64,000 bases of DNA from Ursus arctos (lineage: Eukaryota > Chordata > Mammalia > Carnivora > Ursidae): positions 16,345,449-16,409,448 of the forward strand of contig NW_026622930.1 in NCBI RefSeq assembly GCF_023065955.2, given 5' to 3'. Positions within the stretch are counted from its first letter, which is position 1. Each line of letters starts with the position of its first letter. The position numbers and the translations under genes are program-made. Shown one piece after another: positions 46,243 to 58,847 of the stretch. The notes below the pieces were generated by a model, which was not told the origin of the DNA, searched no databases, and was given only the letters and a program-made list of their open reading frames with translations.

Positions 46243-46965
46243 GATCAGTTAAAACTTGTCAGGCTTAGGACTGATACAGGAGCTCTAACTGGCCATTAGA
46301 CCATGTAATTCTTAGGCCATGCCCAAGAGGGGAATGAAAGTACTGTTTGAGCTCATGCTGAAGTTCTAAGTTCTATTTGTATCCCAAGTTTCCCAGGTAA
46401 GTTAGTATTTACAAACCACTCCACAAGAATGCTATTTTCTGATGTATTAGGGGCAAGAGTTTCTGAGCAAATTTTTTGTTTACCTCACAAAATTTTCATT
46501 TTTTCAACAGGTAAAGACCAAAGATAGAGTGATATGATCATTGTTTATGTCTGAAAATTAGACAATGTCTGCATAAGTCCTATGACTCCTTTGGAACATC
46601 CCTGGCTTTCTTTGAAACCAGACTTAAATACATACCCATTTTTTAAATTATGTTTATATGTTTGTGTCACAGGTATCTCTGGGGGGAGGAAGCAGACTTG
46701 CCTCAAATTCTTCTTACTCCTGGCCTGAAATGAAACTCTTTCCTAACATTCAGAAGAAAATGTCATCTTTTCCCAAAAAGGCCAACAGATTCATACACCC
46801 AAAGTTCCAGATAAAATGTGTTAAGTTGACTGATCATAAACTTCAAGAATTAGGGTTATACAAACTTTCACTTTTAACATTTTTTCCTCATTCATGTTTG
46901 TCCTCCCCAAACATGAACACACAGACGTTTTCTCCCTCTCTCTTTGTCTAAGGCTTTTGGTGTCT
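46243..46965. other. Unassigned interval
   Basis: No gene was recognised. The 97-codon plus-strand frame (46658-46951) has no recognisable domain. Confidence 0.45.
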
Positions 46966-46979
46966 GTATGTCCAATTTT

Positions 46980-47172
46980 TTTTTTTTTAAAGATTTTATT
47001 TATTTATTTAACAGAGACAGCCAGCGAGAGAGGAAACACAAGCAGGGGCATTGGGAGAGAAAGAAGCAGGCTCCTAGCGGAGGAGCCTGATGTGGGGCTG
47101 GATCCCAGAATGCTGGGATCACGCCCTGAGCTGAAGGCAGACGCTTAAGGACTACACCACCCAGGCGCCCCC
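46980..47172 (-). mobile_element. Can-SINE, young, minus strand
   Basis: 'aaagattttatttatttatt', 'gacagccagcgagagaggaa', 'ggctcctagcggaggagcct' and 'caccacccaggcgccccc'. It has a perfect 14-bp duplication 'gtatgtccaatttt' (46966-46979 and 47173-47186). Confidence 0.98.
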
Positions 47173-47186
47173 GTATGTCCAATTTT

Positions 47187-48224
47187 AATCTATGCTTTTT
47201 ATCCACATTTGCACAGCGGATACTGCTGCACATTGCTCTTTCTCTGGAATTCAACTCCGGAAGCCCTCTAGTCACAGCTAACAGCCCTCCCCAATTCCTG
47301 CCCAAGCCTGTGTGTTACCTAAACCGCCTCACCCAGGAAACCACAGGTGTGAGAGATGAGGTGTCTTTGCTGTTTGATGGTTGTATTTTTTTCTCTCTAT
47401 TTCTAGAGCTCTTACATTTGAGTACTTCATGGCTATAACCCAGCAGGAACCCATAAACACCAACATAGAGCATTTAAATCAATCTGAGAGAACAAGGCTC
47501 CCAACTGTAACTTTTTTAAACTTAAAATATATTGGTAAAGGCTACAAGAAATCCATTGCCTTCCCTGTATACTTTTGTGAGTGTCACAGAAGTTAAGTGT
47601 CTCCTGACTCGGCTGGTGGGTAAATCCTCCAGGGCAGTGCCAAAATCTCGTAAAGCAGCAGATGGCAGATGCAACAGACAATCGCATACAATGAGGGATC
47701 CAGGCTGGTTCCCTAACCTTTCATCACCAGAAATTACTCCCATTGTTTAACTCTGCATCTGCAGCCTATTTACATGGGAGAATTGACTCACTGAATGTTT
47801 ATGATGTGTTGAGCTGGAGCGAGACACAAGCTGCTCAGATTTTTCTCAGATGACCATTCCAACTACTGCGCAAAGGTCATTGCTTTTAGGTTGTGGTGGT
47901 ATTATTGTTATTATTTTTTGGTTGTTATTCCCTAATGCACTTTGAAATCTGACTCTTCAGATTTGAACCCCTAAATGTGAAGTCATTTTATCTAACTTCC
48001 TCTGAACTTGTGATCTTACAGCTGTTGGGTAAATCCGCTGCAGCCTGTATCACAATAATCACAGCGTATCCTGAAAGCTTGTGCTCAATTTCATTCTTCC
48101 TGTATGAAATATAACAAGGACCTTAACCACCAAGTGAATTCTATGGTGCTACCCTGGGAAAAGTTCTCACTGGAAGCCCATATCTGGCAGGGGAATCAGG
48201 CACTTGGAGAAAGAGATTGAGTGT
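47187..48224. other. Repeat-poor interval (candidate conserved element)
   Basis: No repeat was recognised over about 1 kb of relatively GC-balanced DNA. At 47580-47890 it shows E-box-like 'gcagatggcagatgc', a SOX-like 'cccattgttt' and retained CpGs. Frames on both strands (up to 101 codons) look like chance. A regulatory role is a guess. Confidence 0.3.
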
Positions 48225-48380
48225 CTCCATTCTGGACTTTGCCACTGACCTCCTCAGGCAAGTCACTTAAATTTCTTCCCCCCAGCTTCCTTTTTGTGAA
48301 ACGAAAGCATAATTATTTATTATTTTTGTCACAGGCTGAGGACAAGTGAAGTGCATTCATTTCACCAAATGAGCTGGCAA
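48225..48380 (+). repeat. MIR-like fragment
   Basis: 'ggactttgccactgacctcc', 'caggcaagtcacttaaattt' and 'agcttcctttttgtgaaacg' follow the MIR core. It is diverged. Confidence 0.55.
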
Positions 48381-48689
48381 TACCAAGTTCGCTCTGGTGG
48401 GGATATGTTTTATTATGCTATGTGCATTGAGTTAAACCAGGAAATAATCTAGCAGGGTTTAGATGAATGGGAAAATGCAATGGTAGAGAAATAGGCATTT
48501 TTTAAACTAAGTGATTCCCTGGGCCTATCCTGTTGACAACGTCTAAATCCCTAGGACCTTTGGTAGTCACCCACTAGAACAATAATGGAGATCAAGGCCT
48601 CATATACAAGGATTTTGAATAAGAGATTGAAAGAGTCTAACAAGTTAATGACTTTGCATATGTAGATAGAAACCTTCATTACATAGAAA
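48381..48689. other. Unassigned interval
   Basis: Nothing was recognised. Confidence 0.45.
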
Positions 48690-49320
48690 TAATCCCCCAT
48701 GTTTTGTTTTTTTCTTAATATTTAAAAAAGTATACAAATTGGTGTTACAGGCTAATAAATTATCACAAGTGAACAACCCTTGAATCAATATGCAAGTCAA
48801 TAATAGAAATTACCAACACCCTTTAAAAGGTCCTCTTGTGTAATATCATAATCAATACCAACACCTTTATTCTACCCCAACATAAATGATGAAAAAATAG
48901 TATCTTATAGTATGCACTTTTTGTGTATTACTTTGCTCCGTGTTTCTGGTATTCACCCATTTTATTCCATATAGCAATAATTTTTTCGTTGTTATTTGGA
49001 TTCCCATTAAATAAATGTATGAAAAGAATAAATGTATGAAAATTGATGTAACCTTATTACTTTTCATAGTCATTTACTTTTTTTTTTAATTTTGAGCACT
49101 ACAATAAATAACTGTTATGTATCATTTTAAACATATCTTTGGGTACACATGTATATGCATTGCTATTAGGTACCTATATAATTATTGAGCTGGGTCATAA
49201 TATATATGTATATTTAACTTCAGTAGATACTATCAAATAGATTTCTTAAGAAGTACCAATTTACATTCCTATCAACCATGTATAAGTATTACAGTTTCTC
49301 TCATTTTTACCAATATTTAT
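48690..49320 (-). mobile_element. Old L1 fragment, minus strand
   Basis: 'ttttgtgtattactttgctc', 'caatttacattcctatcaac' and 'tcatttttaccaatattta' resemble the antisense of a very old L1 3' end. The left boundary is uncertain. Confidence 0.5.
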
Positions 49321-49325
49321 TTTTT

Positions 49326-50095
49326 TATTGTTGTGGTAGTAAGAACGCTTAACACAAGATCTCCCCTCTTAATACATTTCTAAGTGCACAGTATAGTATT
49401 GTTAACTATAAGCACAATATTATACAACCGCTCTCTAAAACTTATTCATCTTGTATAACTGAAATTTTAAACAGTAACTCCCCATTTCTCTCTGCTGGCA
49501 GACCCTGGCAATCAGCATTCCACTCTCTATTTCTGTTAGTTTGACTATTTTATATATTTCAAATAAATGAGGTCATGTAGTATTTCTCCGTGACTGGCTT
49601 ATTTTACTTGGCATAATGTCCTCTGGGTTCATCTAAATTGTTAAAAATGGCAGAATTTCCTTCTTTTTTGAGATTGAATAATATTCCATTGTATATAAAC
49701 ACCACATTTTCTTTATCCATTCATCCATAGATGGACATTTGGGTTGTTTCCATATCTTGACTGTAGAGGTTAATTTTGCAATGAACATAGAAATGCAGAT
49801 GTCTCTTTGAGATCCTGATTTCAATTCTTATGAATATATGCCAAGAATTGGGATAGCTAGAATATATGGTAATTCTGTGTTTAATTTTTTGATGATCTGC
49901 CATACTGTTTTCCATACCTACTGTGCCAATTTACATTCCTACCAACAATGCTCAAGGATTCTAATTTCTCCATATCCTTGCCAACATTTTTTATCTTTTA
50001 TTCTTTTGATAATAGCCATCCTAACTGGTGTGAGGTGGTATCTCATTATGACTTCATCATTTCCCATCACTAAGGGCTAATTTATGCCTCTGTTT
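49326..50095 (-). mobile_element. L1 (L1MA-like), 3' UTR and ORF2 end, minus strand
   Basis: The minus-strand frame 49633-49824 contains MDEWIKKMWCLYTMEYYSIS and then KKKEILPF, the signature of the L1 ORF2 C-terminal region. The order of landmarks on the plus strand is 'gtaagaacgcttaacacaag', 'attgttaactataagcacaa', 'gactggcttattttacttgg', 'tccattgtatataaacacca', 'ttgagatcctgatttcaatt' and 'catcctaactggtgtgaggt'. The upstream ORF2 part is frameshifted, so the copy is dead. Confidence 0.92.
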
Positions 50096-50119
50096 TCATA
50101 ACACATGTTTTTTCTATAA

Positions 50120-50345
50120 TATTAATTTCTCTCTAATATTGACTAGTTCCTTCTTTGTCTCTCTCTCTCTCTTTTTTTTTTTTTTTTTGGATTTATAGTA
50201 ATGTGTTTTTCTAGCTCCTTGAAATGGATTCTTGACTTTCAGTCTTTCTTTATTGATTTTACATAAGCATTTAAGACCATGAATTTTCATCTAAGGAAAT
50301 TTTGAAATGATGCATATGAAGTTTGAAATACTGCTTTATTTTCAC
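50120..50345 (-). mobile_element. L1 ORF2 internal fragment, minus strand
   Basis: 'attaatttctctctaatatt', 'tttttctagctccttgaaat' and 'acataagcatttaagaccat' match the antisense of an ORF2 segment far upstream of 49326-50095. A large deletion or a separate insertion is implied. A (CT)n/T run interrupts it at about 50158-50189. Confidence 0.65.
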
Positions 50346-50374
50346 TATAAAAAGTAAAAATATTTTGTTTGACA

Positions 50375-50600
50375 ATTCAGTTTTTTAAAAAGACTTGAAT
50401 TTGTTAGAGTTATTTTAGGTTCAAACAAAATTGAGAGGAAGGTAGAGATTTCCCTTATGTCCCCACCCCCACAAATGCATACCCTCTATTATCAACAAGA
50501 CTCATCAGGACAGTATACTTATTACCAAGGATGAACCTACACTGATCAATTGTAATCACTCTGCCAAAACCTCTGCTTAGGTCCTAGTCTGCTAGCTGCC
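50375..50600 (-). mobile_element. L1 3' UTR fragment, minus strand
   Basis: 'gttattttaggttcaaacaa', 'aattgagaggaaggtagaga', 'ctattatcaacaagactcat' and 'ggatgaacctacactgatca' match the same 3' UTR family as the copy at 41030-41950. Confidence 0.8.
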
Positions 50601-50831
50601 ATTTTTAAATCAGCAAACGCTTCTAGGACTCATTACTATGGGTTTCCTCTCCCTTTACTCAATCTCAGAGCATCTTTTCAAAGTATTGGTAGCTTTCTGT
50701 TGATTTCAAATTAATTTTAAGCATTTTTCCAATGTTCATAGTTTTCAAGGAAAAGACTAATACAAAATAAGCCAGTTTCTTATTTCCAGAAGAAGGAATT
50801 AATGCTTTTAGATTAAAACAAGAAATTGTTT

Positions 50832-51020
50832 GGGCGCCTGGGTGTCTCAATCAGTTAAGCATCTGCCTTCAACTCAGGTCATGAGCTCAGGGTCCTGGGA
50901 TGGAGCCCCACATCGGGCTCCCTGCTCAGCAGGGGGTCAGATTCTCCCACAGCCCCTCTCTCTCAGCTCGTGTGCTCACACTTTCTCTCTCAAAAATAAA
51001 TAAATAAAATCTTTAAAAAA
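50832..51020 (+). mobile_element. Can-SINE, plus strand
   Basis: 'gggcgcctgggtgtctcaat', 'cagttaagcatctgccttca', 'gggctccctgctcagcaggg' and 'aataaataaataaaatcttt' with an A tail. The duplication ('aaattgttt' and 'aacttgttt') is weak. Confidence 0.96.
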
Positions 51021-51307
51021 CTTGTTTACTCAATCACTTTAATCAAAGTGGTTAAAGCAGTTGATGATAGTCAATAATAAATGGGGGGAAAAACCCAATT
51101 TGTATAGTATTTCCTTTCCAGATTAAGAAAATAAAAATAGAGAATTCTTTCTTTCTTCTTCTTTTTTTTTTAATCTACAAAACAAACAAACAGACAAAAA
51201 AACTTTTGGAGATAGAAACTTCTTCACTCCCCACACTAGAACAGTCTCTAAAGTCAGTATCTTCCACTCAACTTTAAAACAAAGAGAGAAATGACATTTC
51301 TAGTCTC
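51021..51307. other. Unassigned interval
   Basis: A/T-run-rich DNA. Nothing was recognised. Confidence 0.45.
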
Positions 51308-51740
51308 TTTATGGGTTGACTTTTCTCTCTGGAAATGGAAGTCCTAATCCTTGGTACCTGTGGATATGATCTTATTTGGAATAAGATCTTACAGATGTAA
51401 CTAAGTAATGATAAGTTCATGAGAGTGAGTTCTAATCAAATATGACTGATGTATTATAAGAAGAGGGAAATGTCACATGAAGACACAGACACACTGGGAA
51501 GACAGCCACATGAAGATGGAGGCAGAGACTTGAGTTATGCCTCTTCCAGCCGAGGAACACTGAAGGCTACTAGAAGCTGGAAGAGGCAAAGAAGGAATGT
51601 TCGTTGGAGGTTTCAGAAGGAGCATGGCCCTGCCATCCCTTGATTTTAGACTTCTAGTATCCAGAACTATGACAGATATTTTTGCTGTTTTAAGACACCA
51701 AGTTGTGCTACTCTGTATGAAAACCTTTGGGAATAAATGC
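51308..51740 (+). mobile_element. Solo LTR of an old endogenous retrovirus (MaLR-like)
   Basis: 'tatgggttgacttttctctc', 'gaagtcctaatccttggtac', 'caaatatgactgatgtatta', 'gccacatgaagatggaggca' and 'gacttctagtatccagaact' match a common mammalian LTR family related to MLT1. No internal viral genes are present. The family name is uncertain. Confidence 0.65.
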
Positions 51741-53884
51741 ACAGTCACTACTTAGGACTATTACATATATATTTGAGAGCATTCACTGGAAATTACAAAT
51801 TCACTTAAAATTGTATATTGAATGGATTTGAGGAAAAGAAAACAGATGTAGAAAAAAGTAGAGGTGAAACAAATACACTGGTGAATATTCTATAACCGAA
51901 ATTCTTAATGTTGAACAATTGCAATGAAGAATTAGACTATCATAAGAATTACCATGTAAAAGAATTAAAAAAAAAACACTTTAATAGATTCAGGGAAATG
52001 TATAAATCTCAGACGCATTTCTGGCTGAGAACTTTTTCAGCCATGCTGTAGGTAGACTGGTCTATTAATTATGGTTTGTTGAAACTAAAATATGTATTTA
52101 GGTTAACAGCTTAACAACTTGCATATGCTTTATTCCATCATGTAGATTCTGTAATTTTAGTGGTTTCCTCTATATTTTCAATTGTCAGTGCTTCCACTGA
52201 GCCAGATGGACCGTATTGACAATTGTAGTCAGGATTCTGGTGCCCAGAATAAATAGATCACTCAAGAAGCAGCTTCCCAGAATGAGGCCAGAATAAGTCC
52301 GCTAACTATATTGATATGCCACATGTTATAAGTTGGAACTCTCAGCTGCTTAAAATACTCTGCGAAATAGGGTAGAGTTCAAAAATAGATGTATTAATAA
52401 ATGTTTAGACTCCTTTACAGAAAGGGCCATGCAGCCATTTTGAATTTTCAAAATATCCGAGTCATTCTGTTTGCTCTTCCAGTATATTCAGAAGAAATAA
52501 AAATTCTACAAAACAAGTAGATATCTCTCACAGCTAAGAGACACATTAAAATTTCAACATAGAAAAATGCCTTTGGGGGAATGAGGTGTTTTTTTTTTTT
52601 TTTAAGGTTATTGGATTTCAATTTTCTTTTTCTTCCTTCTGTTATTTCCATTTATTTTACTTAATATATTTCTTTCTTTTTCTATATTTTTTTCTTCCAT
52701 ATATATTTCTAAGTGCATTTTATATGGACAAGCTTTCCTTGACTTAGTCCTTATAAAATTTGGTGAGACCTTAGTGGATGATTATTTTAGGTGACCATAA
52801 CCAACAAAAAATGAAATGAGATATTTACGTGGAATTAGATAAATTAGTTTAATACAATTGAATTCATAAACAGAGATATTAAATATGTGAATCTATGACA
52901 ATTTTAATAGCAAATGGTTTTGCTGACAAAGCTTCAACCTTCTCTTATTTGATTATATTAAAATATACAATTCCTTGCTATATTTAACTTCCAATGCTTC
53001 TGTTAACAGAAAAAAACAGCAGTGATAGTCTTAAGTATTACTAATGACACAGTTGCTACTATTTAAGAAGTTGAAGATTAGAGAAATGAGATTTTTAAAT
53101 AAAGTTAAATTATAAAAGTCAATTAACAGAATAGTGACATTCAATGTTTTAATCACCTGAAAGATAAATGGTTCCTAGGACACTAAGACTTGGATGGTCT
53201 TGCTATAAAATATGACTAAATGAAAAGGACACATCTATAGATAAATTGGTTTTCCTGTAAGAAAAGAGTACAGCTCACAAAGGAGATAAAGCCCACCTGG
53301 AAGTTAACCCCCAATGTGGAAAGAGAGGATGCTTTAGCCAAACACTTTTGAGTATTTGTGTTCCTATTAGGGAAGCCATCACTGTCATAAGAAAAGTTCA
53401 TCATGATATCTTTACTTGATGCCATTAAGGAATAAATTCATGCATCCACCCTCCTTACCCTTATTCTAACTTCAGTTTGGCAAGAAACATTCCAATTTGC
53501 CTTTCATATGAAAATTGACTTCAGAAGAAAAAATAATGAGCAGGCTGATAAAAGTATGTTAGGCATAGCCACAACTTTTTTTCCCATAGAACTTTCTACA
53601 AACACTTATAAACACAAAATCTACAGTCTAAATGTCCATGTAAAATCACAACATAAGATTGTTTTAGTAATCTAGACCATAAAGCACATGCAGGATCCAA
53701 CGCGTTACAAATAGTGGGAATTCAAGAAATACTTTTTGTATAAAAGAAATTACCGGTGATTTGAAGTATTTGATATCTTCCTTGTTTCAACAAGTGCAGA
53801 AATGATTTCTGGGGAACATATGTTATTTTTTGTATGGGGAGAAAAAGACAGAAAAAAAAAAAAAGACAGAAGTACCATTTTTGA
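51741..53884. other. Unassigned stretch, no gene seen
   Basis: About 2.1 kb of AT-rich DNA with a T run at about 52588-52602. No repeat or gene was recognised. Confidence 0.45.
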
Positions 53885-54075
53885 ACAGCAATTATCTACC
53901 AGACATTATGCTAGGTATTTCACACACATTGTTGATATCTCTTTTTTATAGATTAAACATAACATAGCTGAAACTTGGAGATATTGAGGAATGTACAAGG
54001 GTAGTAAATTACAGAACCAGGGTTCAAAGAAAAGTCAGACAGACCGTAAAGCCTATGTGCTTTCCACCATGTCTC
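53885..54075 (-). repeat. MIR, minus strand
   Basis: 'attatctaccagacattatg', 'gctaggtatttcacacacat', 'ttacagaaccagggttcaaa' and 'tatgtgctttccaccatgtc' match the antisense MIR. Confidence 0.75.
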
Positions 54076-56322
54076 ACTTCTTACGGTATTAAAGCTATGA
54101 TCTGCAAAACATGCTATGCATACCCTAAGGGATACATTAAAATTTTCCAAGTTGTGTGTGGGCATAGATAATTTTGAGAATGCTCCTTTCAGATCCTTCA
54201 TTTCCATATGTTTCCATTTATTTTCCCTAAAATTGAGAATACACCTGTGCTTGCCTTGTCTTGCTGGTTCTCTTATCCTGATTCCTGTTTTCCAACTTAT
54301 AAAAGTATAATTCTTACTGACCTCAAATCTTACTAGTGTGCATCACCTGAGAGTGTATAAATCTCTGGTCTCCAAGCAGTTCAAATATAGGTGTTGAGGA
54401 ATTCTCCATCAATCAAGGCACCTTAAATCCACAATACACCTCACATCTTTTCTGTCCTATAAATATTTTTGTTACTAGTGAAAAATGTCATTAGAAATGG
54501 AATATTTTTTCATGTTATAATGTCATGAATTCATTTATGTCATACATTGAGAGATGGGAGTGAAAATCTTCCCTAGGTATTCAAATCCATGGTTTGTTTC
54601 CATAGGGAAAGCCCTGAAAACCAATTAAATAGTACATTAATTGAACATATTAAGGAAAGTGATAGTGTGCTATCTCATGCAGAAGACCAAATCACAAGAA
54701 AGCTCCTGACCTGTGCATGTACCTCAGATTCTGAATATCCAAAAGTTTTCGAAAAGTTGGCTTAGAAAGAACTGTCTGCTCCTCAGCATGTCCTTTGCAT
54801 TTTGGTCATTCTCACTGAGAATAAAGGGATTCTCCCTTCATTCACTCACATGTTGGTCCACATGTGCATCTGAAAATATGCTTAAATCATGCAATAAGTT
54901 TAAAGCCCATTACCAAGGATATTGCCTGGACAAATGAGATTCAAGTAAATATTAGTTGATGTCCCCAAGTATTTTTGAGTGTGCCCGGTTAAATGAGATG
55001 TTTCTAAGCAAGAGAGTAATAAATATAATTAACAATCAGTATCTTAGCCTCAGTAATTTTTTTTTTGGTAGACTTTATGGAAATTTAAAAAGTAAATATC
55101 TTCCTGGAGAATGATCCTTTTAACTGGTACTTTCAACAAATATGAAAAAGAATCAAATACAAGTTTCCAGTTGATAGATGATTACAAGTAAATTTTGTAT
55201 CTGATAGTGATAGTTTACGTAGATGTAATGAATTTAGTTACATATTATGTATGTGAACAAACTCTTAATTGCTTTCATTTATAAAAATATGAAATAGAAA
55301 TATACTTGATGATCTATATTTTCAAATGTGAGAAAGAAATAATCTTCATCCAGGGATATAAGAACGACTTAAGAAAAATAATCCATCAATCAACTGTGGT
55401 TGATTCAGACCCTGGAAAACAGTGTGAAAGCCTGAGAATATCATGGGCACTCAAAGTATGAAACAGTTACATTTAAAAAAATCCTTTGAAGTCTTCTTTA
55501 TTATATTTTGAATTAAACTGGGGTTCAAAGGAGAATTTAAATAAGGGTAGCTGTAGATATATTTTGCCTGTGTCTGGATATATTATAGCATGATTTAAGA
55601 GTAATAGGCATAGCGGACAGCATTAACTAGACTCTTAGTGGTCAGTCTTTCTAATGGAAAACTTAAATTATTTCATTTTTTAAATTGAACTTTCTATTGA
55701 TCAAAATTTTCAACATGAGCATTTAACTCAATGTACCTCCCATATTGACTAATACTTTGAATAATATATCTTGAAATTGACATTTTCTACAAGTGATCAC
55801 AATATGCATTATCTGAAGAATACCAAAGTATTTTTTCATGTAATGATTCAACAAACAAATACTACAAATGCTACAGCCAAGGAGAGAAATAAACCCAGCA
55901 AACACTTGACATATATTCCCAAATAATGTTTTCTCTCACATTTACAACTCAAGAGATTGGTAAAACCAGAGGAATTGTAGTCACTATATGTAGCATACTA
56001 TATTAGTATTTTAAAAGTTTATTCCAATTTGTTTCTTCTCTTATACTCCAAAACTTCATTATGCTGTTTGATGAGGTATGTCCCCAGGAAGACAGTGGTG
56101 CCCACGGTCAACGCTCTGGTAGTCAGTTTTGCTATGCAATGGAGTCTGAACTACAGCTTTGATCAGACTGAAGGGTGACCTGTAGACAGGACCATCTACC
56201 TTGCCCTCTGCCCCATCCCTCTAAGAGCTGGCCTATTATTTCTTTTTATGCCCACAATAACTTTATTTCTCTTATCAAGATGAAATATCTATTACTTAGA
56301 GAAGTTAAAGAAACTTGACGCC
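54076..56322. other. Unassigned stretch, no gene seen
   Basis: About 2.2 kb of AT-rich DNA. No gene or named repeat was recognised. GC is a little higher at 56080-56230. Confidence 0.45.
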
Positions 56323-56328
56323 AGTCAC

Positions 56329-56704
56329 TGTGATGGACTGAAATCTGTACGTTGGAGCTCTAAATCCCACTGTCACTATATATTTAGAGACAGGGCCTTT
56401 AAGTTGGTAACTAAGGATGACATAAGTCATAAGTGTGGGGCCCTATCCCAATATGACTGGTGTCCTTTTAAGAGGAAAGTGAGAGAAAGAGAGGGAGAGG
56501 GAGACCGGGGATGTTTATGCACAGAGAAAAGGCCATGTGAGGACACAGGGAGAAGGGAGCTATCTGCCAGCCAAGGAGATAAATAAACCCAACAAACACT
56601 TTCATCTTGGACTTCCTGCCTCCAGAATTGTGAGAAAATAAATTTCTGTTTTTTAAGCCACCCAGCCTGTGGTACTTTGTTATGGCTTCTCAAGTGGACT
56701 AACA
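56329..56704 (+). mobile_element. Solo LTR, MLT1-like (ERVL-MaLR)
   Basis: Starts TGTGATGGACTGAAATCTG and ends in ACTAACA, giving the TG...CA form. Landmarks are 'gacagggcctttaagttggt', 'ccaatatgactggtgtcctt', 'ccatgtgaggacacagggag', 'cctccagaattgtgagaaaa' and 'tttaagccacccagcctgtg', with an AATAAA-type signal near 56639. The hexamer 'agtcac' flanks both sides (56323-56328 and 56706-56711). No viral coding sequence is present. Confidence 0.85.
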
Positions 56705-56711
56705 GAGTCAC

Positions 56712-58260
56712 TTGAGTGGTCAGAGGCAAAACCAAAACCATGTCATTTCTTAATAATTTAAAGCATTGTTCCTTGAAAGTACTTCACAATCACATAAGCA
56801 CTTATCGATAAGTGTATGTTTTCTCCTTATATTAACTGGCAAAATTGGTCTTATCCGTGAACCTATATGAACTCATCAAAATATTTTTAGTACCTTGCCT
56901 CAAGTTGCATGGCTATTTTGTGGCAAAAGCAGGCTTTGAAACTGGACAGACAGGTTTTTAACTATTTCATTACATTACAAATGCTTCAGATATTAACATA
57001 TCTTCTTTATATTCTTCCTTTTAAGTTAAAATCTTATGATTTGCCTACAGTTAACCTTTTGGACTAAATGCCTTTTTATTTTTATTTTTCTTTCTTTGTT
57101 TTTTTTTTAATAGCTCCCAGAACATTCAAATGCAAAAGTATCAGTCAGATTAAAAGCTTTAATAGCCAACTAGAAATAATTATTTTGCCATTCATATTTT
57201 TTATGATTTTAATATTATTTCTCAAGACCTGAAGATTCTCCTGAAAACTGACTAGGCATCACTGCAAGTTTTCATACCTATAATGCTGCAATATTATTGG
57301 AAATCTAAACCATAAATGTGTTAAATGCCGACATTCTCGTTAAATGTCAAAGACCTAGCTAAATCAAGTCTCATTCAGGGAAAACTATAATAATCAAATG
57401 TGAATGATGGACCTGTAATTAAAGACCTCTACAGTGTCCAATTTTTAAATACCTGAAAGCAAATTATTCTCTAATTTAGCATTAATGCTGACAAGAGATG
57501 GCAAAAACTTGTTCACATTAGCCTAACCATGGGGAAAAAAAGGCTTAAGTATTTTTGGGTACCAAAGACCAAAGAGACAACTTACAGATTCTCATAAAGG
57601 ATAATCAACCATGTTTCTTTCTTGGTTCTTGGCTAACTGTAAAATATGCTTCCCTATTCATTTAAAAGCAAGAGAGGGACTATAATCTGCAATACAAAAT
57701 CAAATATAATTTAATGTCAGTGAACTAATTACAGTATTTACTATTTCAAGTTGCACTTTAACACCACAGTCTGGCTGGGCTTAATTGAATCTCTATAAGT
57801 AAGATGGGCTTATAGTCTGAAATCTTAACAGTCCAAAAGTAAGGCCAATGCAAAAATTAGGGCCATGCCTACTGGTTACTTGCCATACTCAAGTAGTACT
57901 AAAGTCAATGCCCAAAAATGAAGTTAATGAAACACCATGAAAACAACAAGGAAATGATGTAGTGTTTTAGGAAAAAAGTTAATTTAGTATTGATCATTGT
58001 GCCATTTACTTGCTAAAAAGCTTCTTCCTAATATCTTCCTTCAAATGCATATGACTAATCAAGCACACTTTCCCACTCTGTCCACAGCCCTGCTATGAGA
58101 CAACAGTTATACCATGTTCCCTATGATCCAAGTCCAAATCAGTCTGGTTGGTGATAGCGGAAGATTGAGACCCCACAGGCAACTCGTTGAGGTGAGAGAA
58201 AGCAAGATTAGTAAACAAAAGCCAGAATGGGGCACCACAATCTGAAACCTTCTCTGAATT
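56712..58260. other. Repeat-poor AT-rich stretch (candidate conserved element)
   Basis: The 57110-57800 part has no simple repeats or recognised transposons. It contains many homeodomain-type cores ('ctgtaattaaagacct', 'tttagcattaatgctgac') and a SOX-like flavour, as in developmental enhancers. No coding potential was seen. Conservation has not been tested. Confidence 0.3.
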
Positions 58261-58315
58261 TTATTTATTTACTTATTTATTTACCCCCTTGTTTGTATTT
58301 ATTTATTTATTTACT
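58259..58315. repeat. (TTTA)n microsatellite, imperfect
   Basis: TTTA/TTTAC units split by 'cccccttgtttg'. It may derive from the tail of an old retroelement. Confidence 0.9.
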
Positions 58316-58847
58316 ATGCTTCTATGTTTTGGATATGGGGGCCCTTGATAGCTTCTGCTAGTTTTCCTAGAGTCTATTCAGGGGCTCCATAACCTCCCTG
58401 ATGCCAATATAGCTTACTTTCTTATCCACGTAACAAAAGTAAAGTAAAGGCTAAACATATCATTTGAGGTCTGTTTGGTTCAAAATATATAATCAATATG
58501 CTCCAACGCTTTATCAGTGGTTATTCCACTCCATCCTCACAACAGTCATATGTTTGGGGATTGTAGCCATCACCTAGGTCATGTGGTCCCTGGCACAGCT
58601 CTGCTTGGGGGATTAGAAGTAGCCAGGCTGGCAAAGCCCAAAATGTTCACCGTGTCGAGCACTTAACGTTAGCAGTGACTATTGGCTCCAGGGTTCTTCG
58701 CCTGCTTCCTTGTGAGAAATTATTGTGAGGCTATCTTTAGGAACAGCTTGCTTCAGGGAGATTAATTGCACCAAATAAATTTCTCTGCAAGTTGGAATTG
58801 AGTAACTAGGAGACTAAGGTAAGGAGCAGGAGTGCTAAAAGCTTACA
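58316..58847. other. Unassigned interval
   Basis: No gene or repeat was recognised. Confidence 0.45.

Noticed and set aside
49633..49824. Small gene with MDEWIKKMW...YTMEYYS
   Set aside because: It is the C-terminal remnant of L1 ORF2, frameshifted from the rest of the ORF.
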